From Flavobacterium sasangense DSM 21067 (lineage in GTDB: Bacteria > Bacteroidota > Bacteroidia > Flavobacteriales > Flavobacteriaceae): DNA of 64,000 bases. The stretch covers positions 186,001 to 250,000 of the forward strand of contig NZ_JMLU01000002.1 of assembly GCF_000686885.1 (NCBI RefSeq). Direction: 5' to 3'. Below are positions 1-6,881 of the stretch, one piece after another. The position numbers were made by a program, and so were the translations under genes. A model generated the notes under the pieces. The model was given only the letters and a program-made list of their open reading frames with translations, was not told where the DNA came from and did not search any database. Every line of letters begins with the position of its first letter. Positions within the stretch are counted from its first letter, which is position 1.

Positions 1-915
1 CCAAGTACTTTCTACATCACCTGCCTGCATAGGCATCATTTCTTTTTGAGCTGTTATTCCAGTAGTTTTTTCTATTTCGGTTATAAATTCCAAAAGTTTT
101 ACAGGTTTATTATTACCAATATTGTATATTTTATAATTCGAATCTTCGAAGTTTATAGAGTCAAATTTGTTAATAATCGAGATTATACCGTTGATAATGT
201 CATCAACATAAGTAAAATCACGAGACAAATTTCCATTATTAAAAACTTTAATAGGTTTGTTGTTTAAAACGGCATCCGTAAACAAAAACATAGCCATATC
301 AGGTCTTCCCCAAGGGCCATAAACAGTAAAGAAACGCAAACCAATAGTTTTTATACCATAAAGATGAGAATAAGTGTGCGCCATTAATTCGTTTGATTTT
401 TTAGTAGCAGCATACAAACTGATTGGATGGTCAACATTATCATTTGTAGAAAAAGGAATTTTTTCATTTAGACCATATACACTAGAACTACTTGCAAAAA
501 TCAATTTTTCAATATTGTTATTTCTACAGCATTCTAAAATGTTTAAAAATCCCATTACATTGCTTTCAGCATATACAAATGGGTTTTCAATACTATATCG
601 AACTCCTGCTTGTGCTGCCAAGTTAACTACTATATCAAATTTTTCATTTTGAAATAAAATAGGAAGATGCTCGCGATCTTCAAGATTGAGTTTTATGAAT
701 TTGAAGTTTTTAGTAGGTAACGAACTGTTGTATAGTACATTTTCAGAAAGACATTGTTCTTGTATCCCTAATTGTTTTAAACGTGCTAATTTTAAATTAG
801 GATCATAATAATCATTTAGGTTGTCTAATCCTACAACTGAATGGTTAGCATTCAAAAGATTAATACATAAATGATAACCAATAAAACCAGCTGCGCCTGT
901 TACTAATACCTTCAT
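1..915 (-). CDS. UDP-glucuronate 4-epimerase family protein (3' end cut by window edge)
   Basis: Reading the minus strand from the ATG at 915 gives 305 uninterrupted codons running off the left edge, so roughly the last 30 residues of a typical 335-residue enzyme are missing. The N-terminus has the Rossmann glycine motif GAAGFIG (residues 7-13). The extended-SDR catalytic set follows: ASSSSVYG at 141-148 and YAATK with Tyr168 and Lys172. FFTVYGPWGRPDMAMF (195-210) is the block typical of UDP-glucuronate 4-epimerases, which make UDP-galacturonate for capsule or O-antigen. The next two genes on the same strand are also polysaccharide genes. The family is clear. The exact sugar nucleotide is inferred, and a related UDP-hexose epimerase is possible. 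Confidence 0.88.
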   Translation of the reverse strand, partial: MKVLVTGAAGFIGYHLCINLLNANHSVVGLDNLNDYYDPNLKLARLKQLGIQEQCLSENVLYNSSLPTKNFKFIKLNLEDREHLPILFQNEKFDIVVNLAAQAGVRYSIENPFVYAESNVMGFLNILECCRNNNIEKLIFASSSSVYGLNEKIPFSTNDNVDHPISLYAATKKSNELMAHTYSHLYGIKTIGLRFFTVYGPWGRPDMAMFLFTDAVLNNKPIKVFNNGNLSRDFTYVDDIINGIISIINKFDSINFEDSNYKIYNIGNNKPVKLLEFITEIEKTTGITAQKEMMPMQAGDVESTW

Positions 916-945
916 ACGAACAATTTTGTTATTCAAAGATAGTTT

Positions 946-2001
946 TTAATTGGATTTAAAGAAATTTTTAAAGTAATTAAATTTTTTTCGCATTTGAAAT
1001 TTTCGAATCAAATTAAGTGGTTTTCTCTTTAATTTTTTTCTTTCATTATTTTCAATAAAAGCAATAGAGGCGTCAATAACCCTTTTGCTAGATAGTCCAT
1101 CGAAATATGGATGTTCCAATATTATGAAATCGTGAATTTTTGTCATTAATGCTTCTGGTTTACTAAGTGCCAAAAGGATGTTAGATTCTAATTCGGTAGC
1201 TTCAAGTGTGTTTATGAAATAATCAAAGGGTTTGTTGTTTCTAAATGTGACAACAGGTTTTTCTTGAATTAAAAATTCTGTAATAATAGATGAAGTGTCA
1301 GCAATTAAAACATCTGCGTGTTTTAAAGGCTCTAAAGATTCTAAAAATGGAATATATCGTACATTAGGATAGTTATTCAATTCTTGAAATTTTTCAACAA
1401 TTTCAACTGCCATTTTTGGATGTAAATTGATAATCCAATTCCATTCATTCTTTTCGATTAATGATTTTATAGTTTTAAAAACTTCCTCATTATGAGCTAA
1501 ACTTAAAGCTGTAGTAAAGGTAGAAGCAAGAAATATGGTTGGCTTTTCATCAGAAGTTTTTTCTTCTTTTGGGAAAAGAATATCTACTTTAGACCAACCC
1601 GTTTCAACTACTTTGAAAAAACCATGCTTTTTTTCAAGTTCTTTAAAATAAGTGGTTGTCGATGGTCCTTGTGTACAATATAAATCAAAAAAGCCTCTAA
1701 TTCTGAAGTGTCCTTTATCTTTACTTCTTTTGTTAACACTAAATCCATGAAAGACTTGAACTTTTATGCCAGGAAAAAAGTGAGGAACTTCATTTGCTGC
1801 AACAAGTACAATATCGGGTTTGTAGACAACAACATCTTCAACGTTATGGAGAATTTCTTCATTATGAGATAACTTACTCTTTGTAGATTCGATTTCAACA
1901 AACCATTTTACTGTAAATCCTCTTTTTTTAATTTCTTCTGCTAAGGGAAGTCCAATAGGAATACTGTATGGATGCGCTATATAGATTAAAAACCGATACA
2001 T
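946..2001 (-). CDS. CDP-glycerol glycerophosphotransferase family protein
   Basis: This 351-residue protein resembles the Glyphos_transf family, which transfers glycerol-phosphate or ribitol-phosphate to teichoic-acid-like polymers or decorates glycans. Visible hallmarks are FHGFSVNKRS (84-93), TGWSKVDIL (134-142), an INLHPKM block (191-197) and IADTSSIITEFL (233-244) near the C-terminus, matching the family's D-x-S-S donor-site signature. It has no signal peptide and is probably peripheral on the cytoplasmic face of the inner membrane. Its ATG overlaps the stop of the upstream GT9 gene (TAATG), so the two are translationally coupled. In a Gram-negative this suggests a phosphoglycerol-type substituent on a surface polysaccharide. 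Family call good, substrate unknown. Confidence 0.75.
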   Translation of the reverse strand: MYRFLIYIAHPYSIPIGLPLAEEIKKRGFTVKWFVEIESTKSKLSHNEEILHNVEDVVVYKPDIVLVAANEVPHFFPGIKVQVFHGFSVNKRSKDKGHFRIRGFFDLYCTQGPSTTTYFKELEKKHGFFKVVETGWSKVDILFPKEEKTSDEKPTIFLASTFTTALSLAHNEEVFKTIKSLIEKNEWNWIINLHPKMAVEIVEKFQELNNYPNVRYIPFLESLEPLKHADVLIADTSSIITEFLIQEKPVVTFRNNKPFDYFINTLEATELESNILLALSKPEALMTKIHDFIILEHPYFDGLSSKRVIDASIAFIENNERKKLKRKPLNLIRKFQMRKKFNYFKNFFKSN

Positions 2002-3071
2002 TAAGATTTAAGATTTTGATTTAAAAAAGTGTTTAGTTTGTCAGAAAATAATTCAGGTTTTAATTTTAGATAAAAATTAGAATATTCTTCCTTTAATTTT
2101 TTTAGTTCAAATTGTTTTTTTAATTCAGGATAAAAATCAAAAAGATGCACACCGATATGAGTCGTTCCATCTTCAAATATACTCCAATTTTCTTTTTTTA
2201 TCCAAGGAGAAAAAATGGTAAAAGACGGTTTCTTCAAGGCTTTTGCAATATTAACAGCACCACCATCATTTCCAATTATCAACGAGCAATGATACATGAT
2301 TTTGATAAACGAACGCAAATCACTACCAATTAAATCCAGAACAATACGTTGTTTGGTTTTTTCGTTGCATTTATTGTAGATAGAATGCGCTTCTTTTTGT
2401 TGCTTTGGTGTGTAATTAAAAAGAATTTTTACAGCATAATTTTCTGCTACAAAATCAATCAATTTTACCATGTAATCTTCAGGATATGTTTTGCTTACTT
2501 CACTTCCTAAAATACTTATCATGATTACTTTTTCAGAAGCTAAATCAATTCCGTACTGTTTGAAAACGGGAATCATTTCTTCTTTTTCAGAATTTAATAA
2601 ATGTAATTTTGGAAAAGGATCAATGGTATTTTTTTTGATTAATTTTTCAAATAGATTAATTCTTCTTTCAATAGCTAAACCATAATATGATTTTGGTTTA
2701 CTATGGTGTTTTTCTTTTTGGTTATAAGCGATTCCTAAGCCTTTATTCTGGTAACCAATTCTTTTTGGTGCACCCGAAAAAAGAGTAATCAAGCTGCTTT
2801 CTAATTTAGCATACGGATCGATTACGATATCGTATTTTTTACGTCTAATTTGAAGTAAAAACTTAAAGAAAGAAATGTAATTCGCTCTGAATTTATCTTC
2901 AAAGAGAATTACATTATCAATATACGGATTGTTTTGTATAACTGGAGTTGTAAATGAATTTACTAAGTAATCCACTTGAGCGTCAGGGTATTCTTTCTTT
3001 AGGTTTTCACAAATCATAGAACTAATCAACACATCGCCAATCATTTTTTGTTGGACTACAAGTATTTTCAT
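2001..3071 (-). CDS. glycosyltransferase family 9 (heptosyltransferase-like)
   Basis: The 356-residue product starts MKILVVQQKMIGDVLIS, the classic N-terminus of GT9 ADP-heptose:LPS heptosyltransferases, where the acceptor domain holds the catalytic Asp (IGDVL). The C-terminal donor site reads IGNDGGAVNIAKALKKP, the family's G-x-D-x-G segment. A second ATG lies two codons upstream (3077); I chose 3071 because family members begin directly with MKILV. The gene overlaps the start of the glycerophosphotransferase-family gene by one base and sits just downstream of dapD. It probably adds a sugar to lipid A core or a related surface glycan at the cytoplasmic membrane. True heptose specificity cannot be read from the sequence. 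Confidence 0.82.
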   Translation of the reverse strand: MKILVVQQKMIGDVLISSMICENLKKEYPDAQVDYLVNSFTTPVIQNNPYIDNVILFEDKFRANYISFFKFLLQIRRKKYDIVIDPYAKLESSLITLFSGAPKRIGYQNKGLGIAYNQKEKHHSKPKSYYGLAIERRINLFEKLIKKNTIDPFPKLHLLNSEKEEMIPVFKQYGIDLASEKVIMISILGSEVSKTYPEDYMVKLIDFVAENYAVKILFNYTPKQQKEAHSIYNKCNEKTKQRIVLDLIGSDLRSFIKIMYHCSLIIGNDGGAVNIAKALKKPSFTIFSPWIKKENWSIFEDGTTHIGVHLFDFYPELKKQFELKKLKEEYSNFYLKLKPELFSDKLNTFLNQNLKS

Positions 3072-3086
3072 CTGCATTTAAATTAA

Positions 3087-3926
3087 TTAAACCGCTACGT
3101 TATATTCTCTCAACGCATCATTCAACGAAGTTTTCAAATCAGTTGAAGGTTTTCTTTGTCCAATGATTATTGCACATGGAACTTGATATTCACCAGCAGG
3201 GAATTTCTTAGTATAACTTCCAGGAATTACTACTGAACGAGCAGGAACAACACCTTTATATTCTACAGGTTCATCTCCAGTTACATCAATAATTTTTGTA
3301 GAACCAGTCAAACATACGTTAGCACCTAAAACTGCTTCTTTTCCTACATGAACTCCTTCAACTACAATACATCTTGAACCGATGAATGCTCCATCTTCAA
3401 TAATAACAGGAGCAGCTTGTAATGGTTCTAAAACACCACCAATTCCAACACCACCCGAAAGGTGAACATGTTTTCCAATTTGTGCACAACTTCCTACAGT
3501 TGCCCAAGTATCTACCATCGTACCTTCATCTACGTAAGCACCAATGTTTACATAACTAGGCATCAAAATTACTCCTGAAGAAATATAAGCACCATATCGC
3601 GACACAGCATTTGGAACAACACGAATTCCTTTTTCAGCATAATTGCGTTTCAACAACATTTTATCGTGATATTCAAAAATACCCGATTCCCAAGTTTCCA
3701 TTTTTTGAATAGGGAAGTACATTACTACGGCTTTTTTAACCCATTCGTTTACTTGCCAAGAGCCTGTACTGAGCAATGTCGAAGTATTTTCAACTGGTTC
3801 GGCTACACGAAGTTTTCCGCTATCTAATAATTCGATAACTTCTCTAATGGCTTTTTGCGTAGTTTCTTCTTGTAATAAAGCACGATTTTCCCATGCTTGT
3901 TCTATTGTTGCTTGTAAATTGGTCAT
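3087..3926 (-). CDS. dapD: 2,3,4,5-tetrahydropyridine-2,6-dicarboxylate N-succinyltransferase
   Basis: DapD transfers succinyl from succinyl-CoA to tetrahydrodipicolinate in the lysine/diaminopimelate pathway. The 279-residue length matches the family (E. coli about 274). An N-terminal helical domain is followed by left-handed beta-helix hexapeptide repeats rich in small residues and isoleucine or valine (VNIGAYVDEGTMVDTWATVG, IGGVLEPL, IEDGAFIGSRCIVVEGVHVG). An in-frame TTG at 3935 would add three residues. The ATG at 3926 (MTNLQATIEQAWENR) is preferred because it fits the family N-terminus and the promoter at 3947-3975. The gene is divergent from the YqgF nuclease gene and shares its control region. 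Confidence 0.95.
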   Translation of the reverse strand: MTNLQATIEQAWENRALLQEETTQKAIREVIELLDSGKLRVAEPVENTSTLLSTGSWQVNEWVKKAVVMYFPIQKMETWESGIFEYHDKMLLKRNYAEKGIRVVPNAVSRYGAYISSGVILMPSYVNIGAYVDEGTMVDTWATVGSCAQIGKHVHLSGGVGIGGVLEPLQAAPVIIEDGAFIGSRCIVVEGVHVGKEAVLGANVCLTGSTKIIDVTGDEPVEYKGVVPARSVVIPGSYTKKFPAGEYQVPCAIIIGQRKPSTDLKTSLNDALREYNVAV

Positions 3927-3946
3927 GTTTTTCAAAATTTGAGTAG

Positions 3947-3975
3947 CAAAGATAAATCATTTGTTTGAAAGCAAA
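3947..3975 (-). promoter_or_regulatory. dapD promoter (Bacteroidota type)
   Basis: On the minus strand TTTG (3972-3975) is followed after 17 bases by TATCTTTG (3947-3954), a good match to the Bacteroidota TTTG / TAnnTTTG promoter. Transcription would begin near 3940, a short leader upstream of the ATG at 3926. Confidence 0.6.
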
Positions 3976-4021
3976 AATCAATAGTTTAAAGTTTGGAGTC
4001 TATTTTGTTAAACAAATGCCT

Positions 4022-4029
4022 TATTTTTG
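4022..4029 (+). promoter_or_regulatory. -7 box of the YqgF gene
   Basis: TATTTTTG fits TAnnTTTG and lies 14 bases before the ATG at 4043. A TTTG at 4004-4007 is closer than usual for the -33 element. The box supports the ATG at 4043 over the in-frame TTG at 3965, which would lie upstream of transcription. Confidence 0.45.
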
Positions 4030-4042
4030 TAAAAAAAATAAA

Positions 4043-4456
4043 ATGTCACGAATTTTAGCCATAGATTACGGAATCAAACGAACTGGAATTGCCGTTACTG
4101 ATGAAATGCAGATGATAGCTTTTGGGCTAACTACAATTCCATCAGACACAGCAATTACGTTTTTAAAAGACTATTTTTCGAAAGAAAAAGTAGCATGCGT
4201 CATCGTTGGTGAACCTAAGCAAATGGACGGAACACCTTCGCAAAGTGCTGAAATTATCAATGCGTTTGTAGCTAAGTTCAAAGTTGCTTTTCCTGAAATG
4301 ATTTTGGAACGTGTCGATGAACGATTTACTTCCAAAATGGCGTTTCAAACCATGATTGATAGCGGTTTAAATAAAAAGCAACGCCAAAATAAAGCATTGG
4401 TTGACGAAATTGCCGCAACAATTATGCTTCAAGATTATTTACATTATAAAAAATAG
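4043..4456 (+). CDS. yqgF: putative pre-16S rRNA nuclease YqgF (RuvX-like)
   Basis: The 137-residue product is the usual size for YqgF/RuvX, an RNase H-fold nuclease implicated in 16S rRNA 5'-end maturation. It shows ILAIDYGIKRTGIAV (catalytic Asp in a DxG motif), IVGEPKQMDGTPS, VDERFTSKMAF and a C-terminal LVDEIAATIMLQDYL with the last conserved acidic residue. The longest frame begins with TTG at 3965, but the extra 26 residues are not family-like and overlap the promoter, so the ATG at 4043 is used. A likely def promoter follows directly after the stop. Confidence 0.9.
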   Translation: MSRILAIDYGIKRTGIAVTDEMQMIAFGLTTIPSDTAITFLKDYFSKEKVACVIVGEPKQMDGTPSQSAEIINAFVAKFKVAFPEMILERVDERFTSKMAFQTMIDSGLNKKQRQNKALVDEIAATIMLQDYLHYKK

Positions 4457-4464
4457 TACTTTTG
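4457..4464 (+). promoter_or_regulatory. -7 box of def
   Basis: TACTTTTG matches TAnnTTTG immediately after the yqgF stop codon and 47 bases before the def ATG. No convincing TTG is seen at the -33 distance, so this rests on the -7 box only. Confidence 0.4.
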
Positions 4465-4511
4465 CATTCGAAATTTAGAATTCAGAAGTTAGAAATTAGA
4501 AAATACAGATT

Positions 4512-5099
4512 ATGATTTTACCAATATACGGATACGGAGAACCAGTTTTACGTAAAGTAGGAGAGGACATTACTCCAGAATATCCGAATCTCAAAGAAAC
4601 AATCGCGAATATGTATGAAACGATGTATCATGCACATGGCGTTGGTTTGGCGGCTCCACAAGTTGGGTTGCCAATTCGTTTGTTTATTGTAGATACCGAA
4701 CCATTTAGCGATAGTGATGACGTTTCTAAAGAAGAAGCGGCTTTAATGAAAGATTTTAAAAAAACGTTCATCAATGCAAAAATAATCAAAGAAGAAGGTG
4801 ATATTTGGGGATTTAACGAAGGATGTTTGAGTATTCCAGATGTGCGTGAAGATGTTTTTCGTCATGATACGATTACAATTGAATATTTTGATGAAGATTT
4901 CAATAAGAAAACAGAAGTGTACGACGGTTTAATCGCGCGTGTTATCCAACACGAGTACGATCATATCGAAGGAATTTTATTTACCGATCATTTGTCAATT
5001 CTGAAAAAGAAGTTAATTGGGAAGAAATTGCAAAACATTATGGATGGTAAAGCAAGACCCGATTATAAAATGAAATACGTAAACAAAAAAGGACGTTAA
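4512..5099 (+). CDS. def: peptide deformylase
   Basis: Removes the N-formyl group from nascent proteins. All three metal-site motifs are present: GVGLAAPQ (43-50), EGCLSIP with the metal-binding Cys (103-109) and HEYDH with two His ligands and the catalytic Glu (147-151). At 195 residues it is a normal type I enzyme with the Bacteroidota insertion between motifs 1 and 2 (about residues 62-100). The start MILPIYGYGEPVLR is the typical family N-terminus. It lies downstream of yqgF on the same strand with its own candidate promoter. Confidence 0.97.
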   Translation: MILPIYGYGEPVLRKVGEDITPEYPNLKETIANMYETMYHAHGVGLAAPQVGLPIRLFIVDTEPFSDSDDVSKEEAALMKDFKKTFINAKIIKEEGDIWGFNEGCLSIPDVREDVFRHDTITIEYFDEDFNKKTEVYDGLIARVIQHEYDHIEGILFTDHLSILKKKLIGKKLQNIMDGKARPDYKMKYVNKKGR

Positions 5100-5115
5100 T
5101 AGTAATTAGTTATTA

Positions 5116-5165
5116 GTGAAAAGTAAATAGCTTTTTAATTAAACTTTTTACTTTTTACGTTTCAC
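5116..5165. repeat. imperfect AT-rich inverted repeat (possible def terminator)
   Basis: GTGAAAAGTAAATAG at the left pairs imperfectly with CTTTTTACGTTTCAC-type sequence at the right, giving a long AT-rich hairpin just after def. It may act as a weak terminator or be a remnant of the short AT-rich dispersed repeats seen elsewhere in the window. Confidence 0.35.
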
Positions 5166-5182
5166 TTTTTACTTTAAAATAA

Positions 5183-5190
5183 TATATTTG
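5183..5190 (+). promoter_or_regulatory. -7 box of the DUF5606 gene
   Basis: TATATTTG is a perfect TAnnTTTG match 22 bases upstream of the ATG at 5213. The -33 side is T-rich without a clear TTTG. Confidence 0.5.
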
Positions 5191-5212
5191 CCAACCTTAA
5201 TAAGTAAGAAAT

Positions 5213-5647
5213 ATGAGCATTCAAAAAATATTAGCTATTTCTGGGAAACCAGGTTTATATGAATTAAAAATTCAAACACGTACAGGATTTGTTGCTGAAT
5301 CTTTATTAGACGGAAAAAAGATAACTGTAGGAATGAGAGCTAACGTAAGTTTGTTATCAGAAATTGCAGTGTATACCTATTCTGAAGAAGTGCGTTTAGC
5401 AGAAGTTTTCAAAGCAATTGCTACAAAAGAAAACGATGGTATGGCAATGTCTCACAAAGAAGATGATGCGAAATTAAAAGCATATTTCAGAGAAATTTTA
5501 CCAGAATTTGACGAAGACAGAGTATATACTTCTGACATCAAAAAAATCTTAAACTGGTATAATTTGTTACAACCTAAAGGTTTCGTTTCTGTAGAAGCGT
5601 TATCTAAAGAAATCAAACAAGAAGAAGAAACTCCAGTTGCTGAATAA
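5213..5647 (+). CDS. DUF5606 domain protein, function unknown
   Basis: A 144-residue soluble protein that I recognise as the DUF5606 family, conserved in Flavobacteriia with no established function. The N-terminal half (MSIQKILAISGKPGLYELK, then TGFVAESLLDGKK) looks like a small beta-rich fold. The C-terminal half is helical and acidic, ending in a Glu-rich tail. There is no signal peptide or membrane segment, so it should be cytoplasmic. It has its own promoter and terminator, so it is likely monocistronic. I cannot assign a molecular role. Confidence 0.85.
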   Translation: MSIQKILAISGKPGLYELKIQTRTGFVAESLLDGKKITVGMRANVSLLSEIAVYTYSEEVRLAEVFKAIATKENDGMAMSHKEDDAKLKAYFREILPEFDEDRVYTSDIKKILNWYNLLQPKGFVSVEALSKEIKQEEETPVAE

Positions 5648-5668
5648 GCTTTGGAAAAATTATACTTT

Positions 5669-5705
5669 AAAATCCTGCGTTTTCCACGTGGGATTTTTTA
5701 TTTTT
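5669..5705 (+). terminator. terminator after the DUF5606 gene
   Basis: AAAATCC (5669-5675) pairs with GGATTTT (5691-5697) and is followed by a T-rich run. Confidence 0.55.
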
Positions 5706-5727
5706 ACGATATTATTTCCATCAATAT

Positions 5728-5757
5728 AGTACAGACAAGCCAATGGCTTGTCTCAAC
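5728..5757. repeat. REP-like palindromic repeat, copy 1
   Basis: A 30-base unit identical to 5780-5809. Its core GACAAGCCAATGGCTTGTC is a perfect 9-base-stem palindrome around a single base. Confidence 0.8.
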
Positions 5758-5779
5758 AGCCAAGATTAAAAGGCAAATA

Positions 5780-5809
5780 AGTACAGACAAGCCAATGGCT
5801 TGTCTCAAC
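5780..5809. repeat. REP-like palindromic repeat, copy 2
   Basis: Exact direct duplicate of 5728-5757, 52 bases downstream and 21 bases before mazG. It carries the same perfect palindrome. Two copies in one intergenic space are typical of REP/BIME-like elements. Confidence 0.8.
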
Positions 5810-5830
5810 GTCAAATAAACATCACTAATA

Positions 5831-6604
5831 ATGAACACACGCCAACAACAACTACAAGCTTTCAACCGACTTTTAGATATCATGGACGATTTACGCGAAA
5901 AATGTCCGTGGGATAAAAAGCAAACGCTGGAAAGTCTACGTCATTTAACGATTGAAGAAACCTATGAATTAGGCGATGCTATTTTAGATAACGATTTAGA
6001 AGAAATAAAGAAAGAGTTGGGCGACGTGTTGTTACATATTGTGTTTTATGCGAAAATTGGAAGCGAAACCAATGCTTTTGATATTGGCGATGTAGCCAAT
6101 TCTATTTGTGATAAATTAATCGATCGTCATCCGCATATTTATGGTGATGTGGTAGTGGCTGATGAAGAGGAAGTAAAGCAAAATTGGGAAAAACTAAAAT
6201 TGAAAGAAGGCAAAAAATCGGTTTTAGAAGGTGTGCCAAAAAGTTTACCGGCGTTAGTCAAAGCAAGTCGCATTCAAGATAAGGTAAAAGGCGTTGGATT
6301 TGATTGGGAAGAACCGCACCAAGTTTGGGATAAAGTACAAGAAGAACTAAACGAACTCCAAGTTGAGGTGCAAGCCGGCAACCAAGATAAAATAGAAGCC
6401 GAATTTGGCGATGTTTTGTTCTCCATGATCAATTATGCTCGATTCTTAAAAGTAAACCCAGAAGACGCTTTAGAACGCACCAATAAAAAATTCATCAAAC
6501 GTTTCCAATATTTAGAAAGCAAAGCCACCGAATTAGGCAAGCCATTAATGGATATGACGCTAGCAGAAATGGATGTTTTTTGGGAAGAAGCGAAGAAGCT
6601 TTAG
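5831..6604 (+). CDS. mazG: nucleoside triphosphate pyrophosphohydrolase MazG
   Basis: MazG hydrolyses NTPs to NMP and pyrophosphate. At 257 residues it has the E. coli-like two-domain length (263). The first MazG domain carries CPWDKKQTLESLRHLTIEET and EELGD-type metal ligands (EETYELGDAI, ELGDVLLHIVFYAK). The second carries EFGDVLFSMINYARF, followed by the C-terminal ALERTNKKFIKRFQYLE block. The start follows directly on the REP-like pair. No clear promoter box is visible between the repeats and the ATG, so expression may depend on a promoter inside the repeat region. Confidence 0.95.
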   Translation: MNTRQQQLQAFNRLLDIMDDLREKCPWDKKQTLESLRHLTIEETYELGDAILDNDLEEIKKELGDVLLHIVFYAKIGSETNAFDIGDVANSICDKLIDRHPHIYGDVVVADEEEVKQNWEKLKLKEGKKSVLEGVPKSLPALVKASRIQDKVKGVGFDWEEPHQVWDKVQEELNELQVEVQAGNQDKIEAEFGDVLFSMINYARFLKVNPEDALERTNKKFIKRFQYLESKATELGKPLMDMTLAEMDVFWEEAKKL

Positions 6605-6607
6605 TAT

Positions 6608-6634
6608 TCAGTGGTCAGTTTTCAGTGGTCAGTT
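6608..6634. repeat. short tandem repeat after mazG
   Basis: The unit TTCAGTGGTCAGTT occurs twice, sharing one base, directly after the mazG stop codon. Nothing indicates a function. Confidence 0.5.
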
Positions 6635-6671
6635 TAGTTTGTCATGCTGAACTTGTTACAGTATCTCTTTT

Positions 6672-6824
6672 TTAAACGCAAAGGCGCTAAGTTTTTTCGC
6701 AAAGCACGCAAAGTTTTACCACCAGTTTGTCATGCTGAGGTAACGAAGCATCACATAACGCATATCACACTCAGTTTGTCATGCTGTTAAGCATCTCTTT
6801 TATGTCATCCCTACGGGATTTTTT
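6672..6824. repeat. composite dispersed repeat, left inverted copy
   Basis: Blocks run in order: an A block of the type AAACGCAAAGGCGCTAAG ... GCAAAGTTTTAC (6674-6719), an AGTTTGTCATGCTGAGG... block, and a second AGTTTGTCATGCTG... block (6773-6824) ending in a TCATCCCTACGGGATTTTTT hairpin. The A block and the last B block reappear in opposite orientation at 10732-10832. No ORF is supported here. A further partial B copy (GTCATGCTGAAC...) lies at 6641-6668. Confidence 0.75.
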
Positions 6825-6881
6825 AATGTATTATTTTTTTATTCATAATTATGAAGCTCTTATGGACTTGTGTTAAGAATA

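Noticed and set aside
374..652. Plus-strand frame of 92 codons inside the left-edge gene
   Set aside because: It lies antisense to a clear UDP-glucuronate 4-epimerase frame and its translation has no family-like features.
5728..5809. A short CRISPR-like pair of repeats
   Set aside because: Only two copies with a 22-base gap, each repeat itself a near-perfect palindrome, and no cas genes. A REP-like element fits better.
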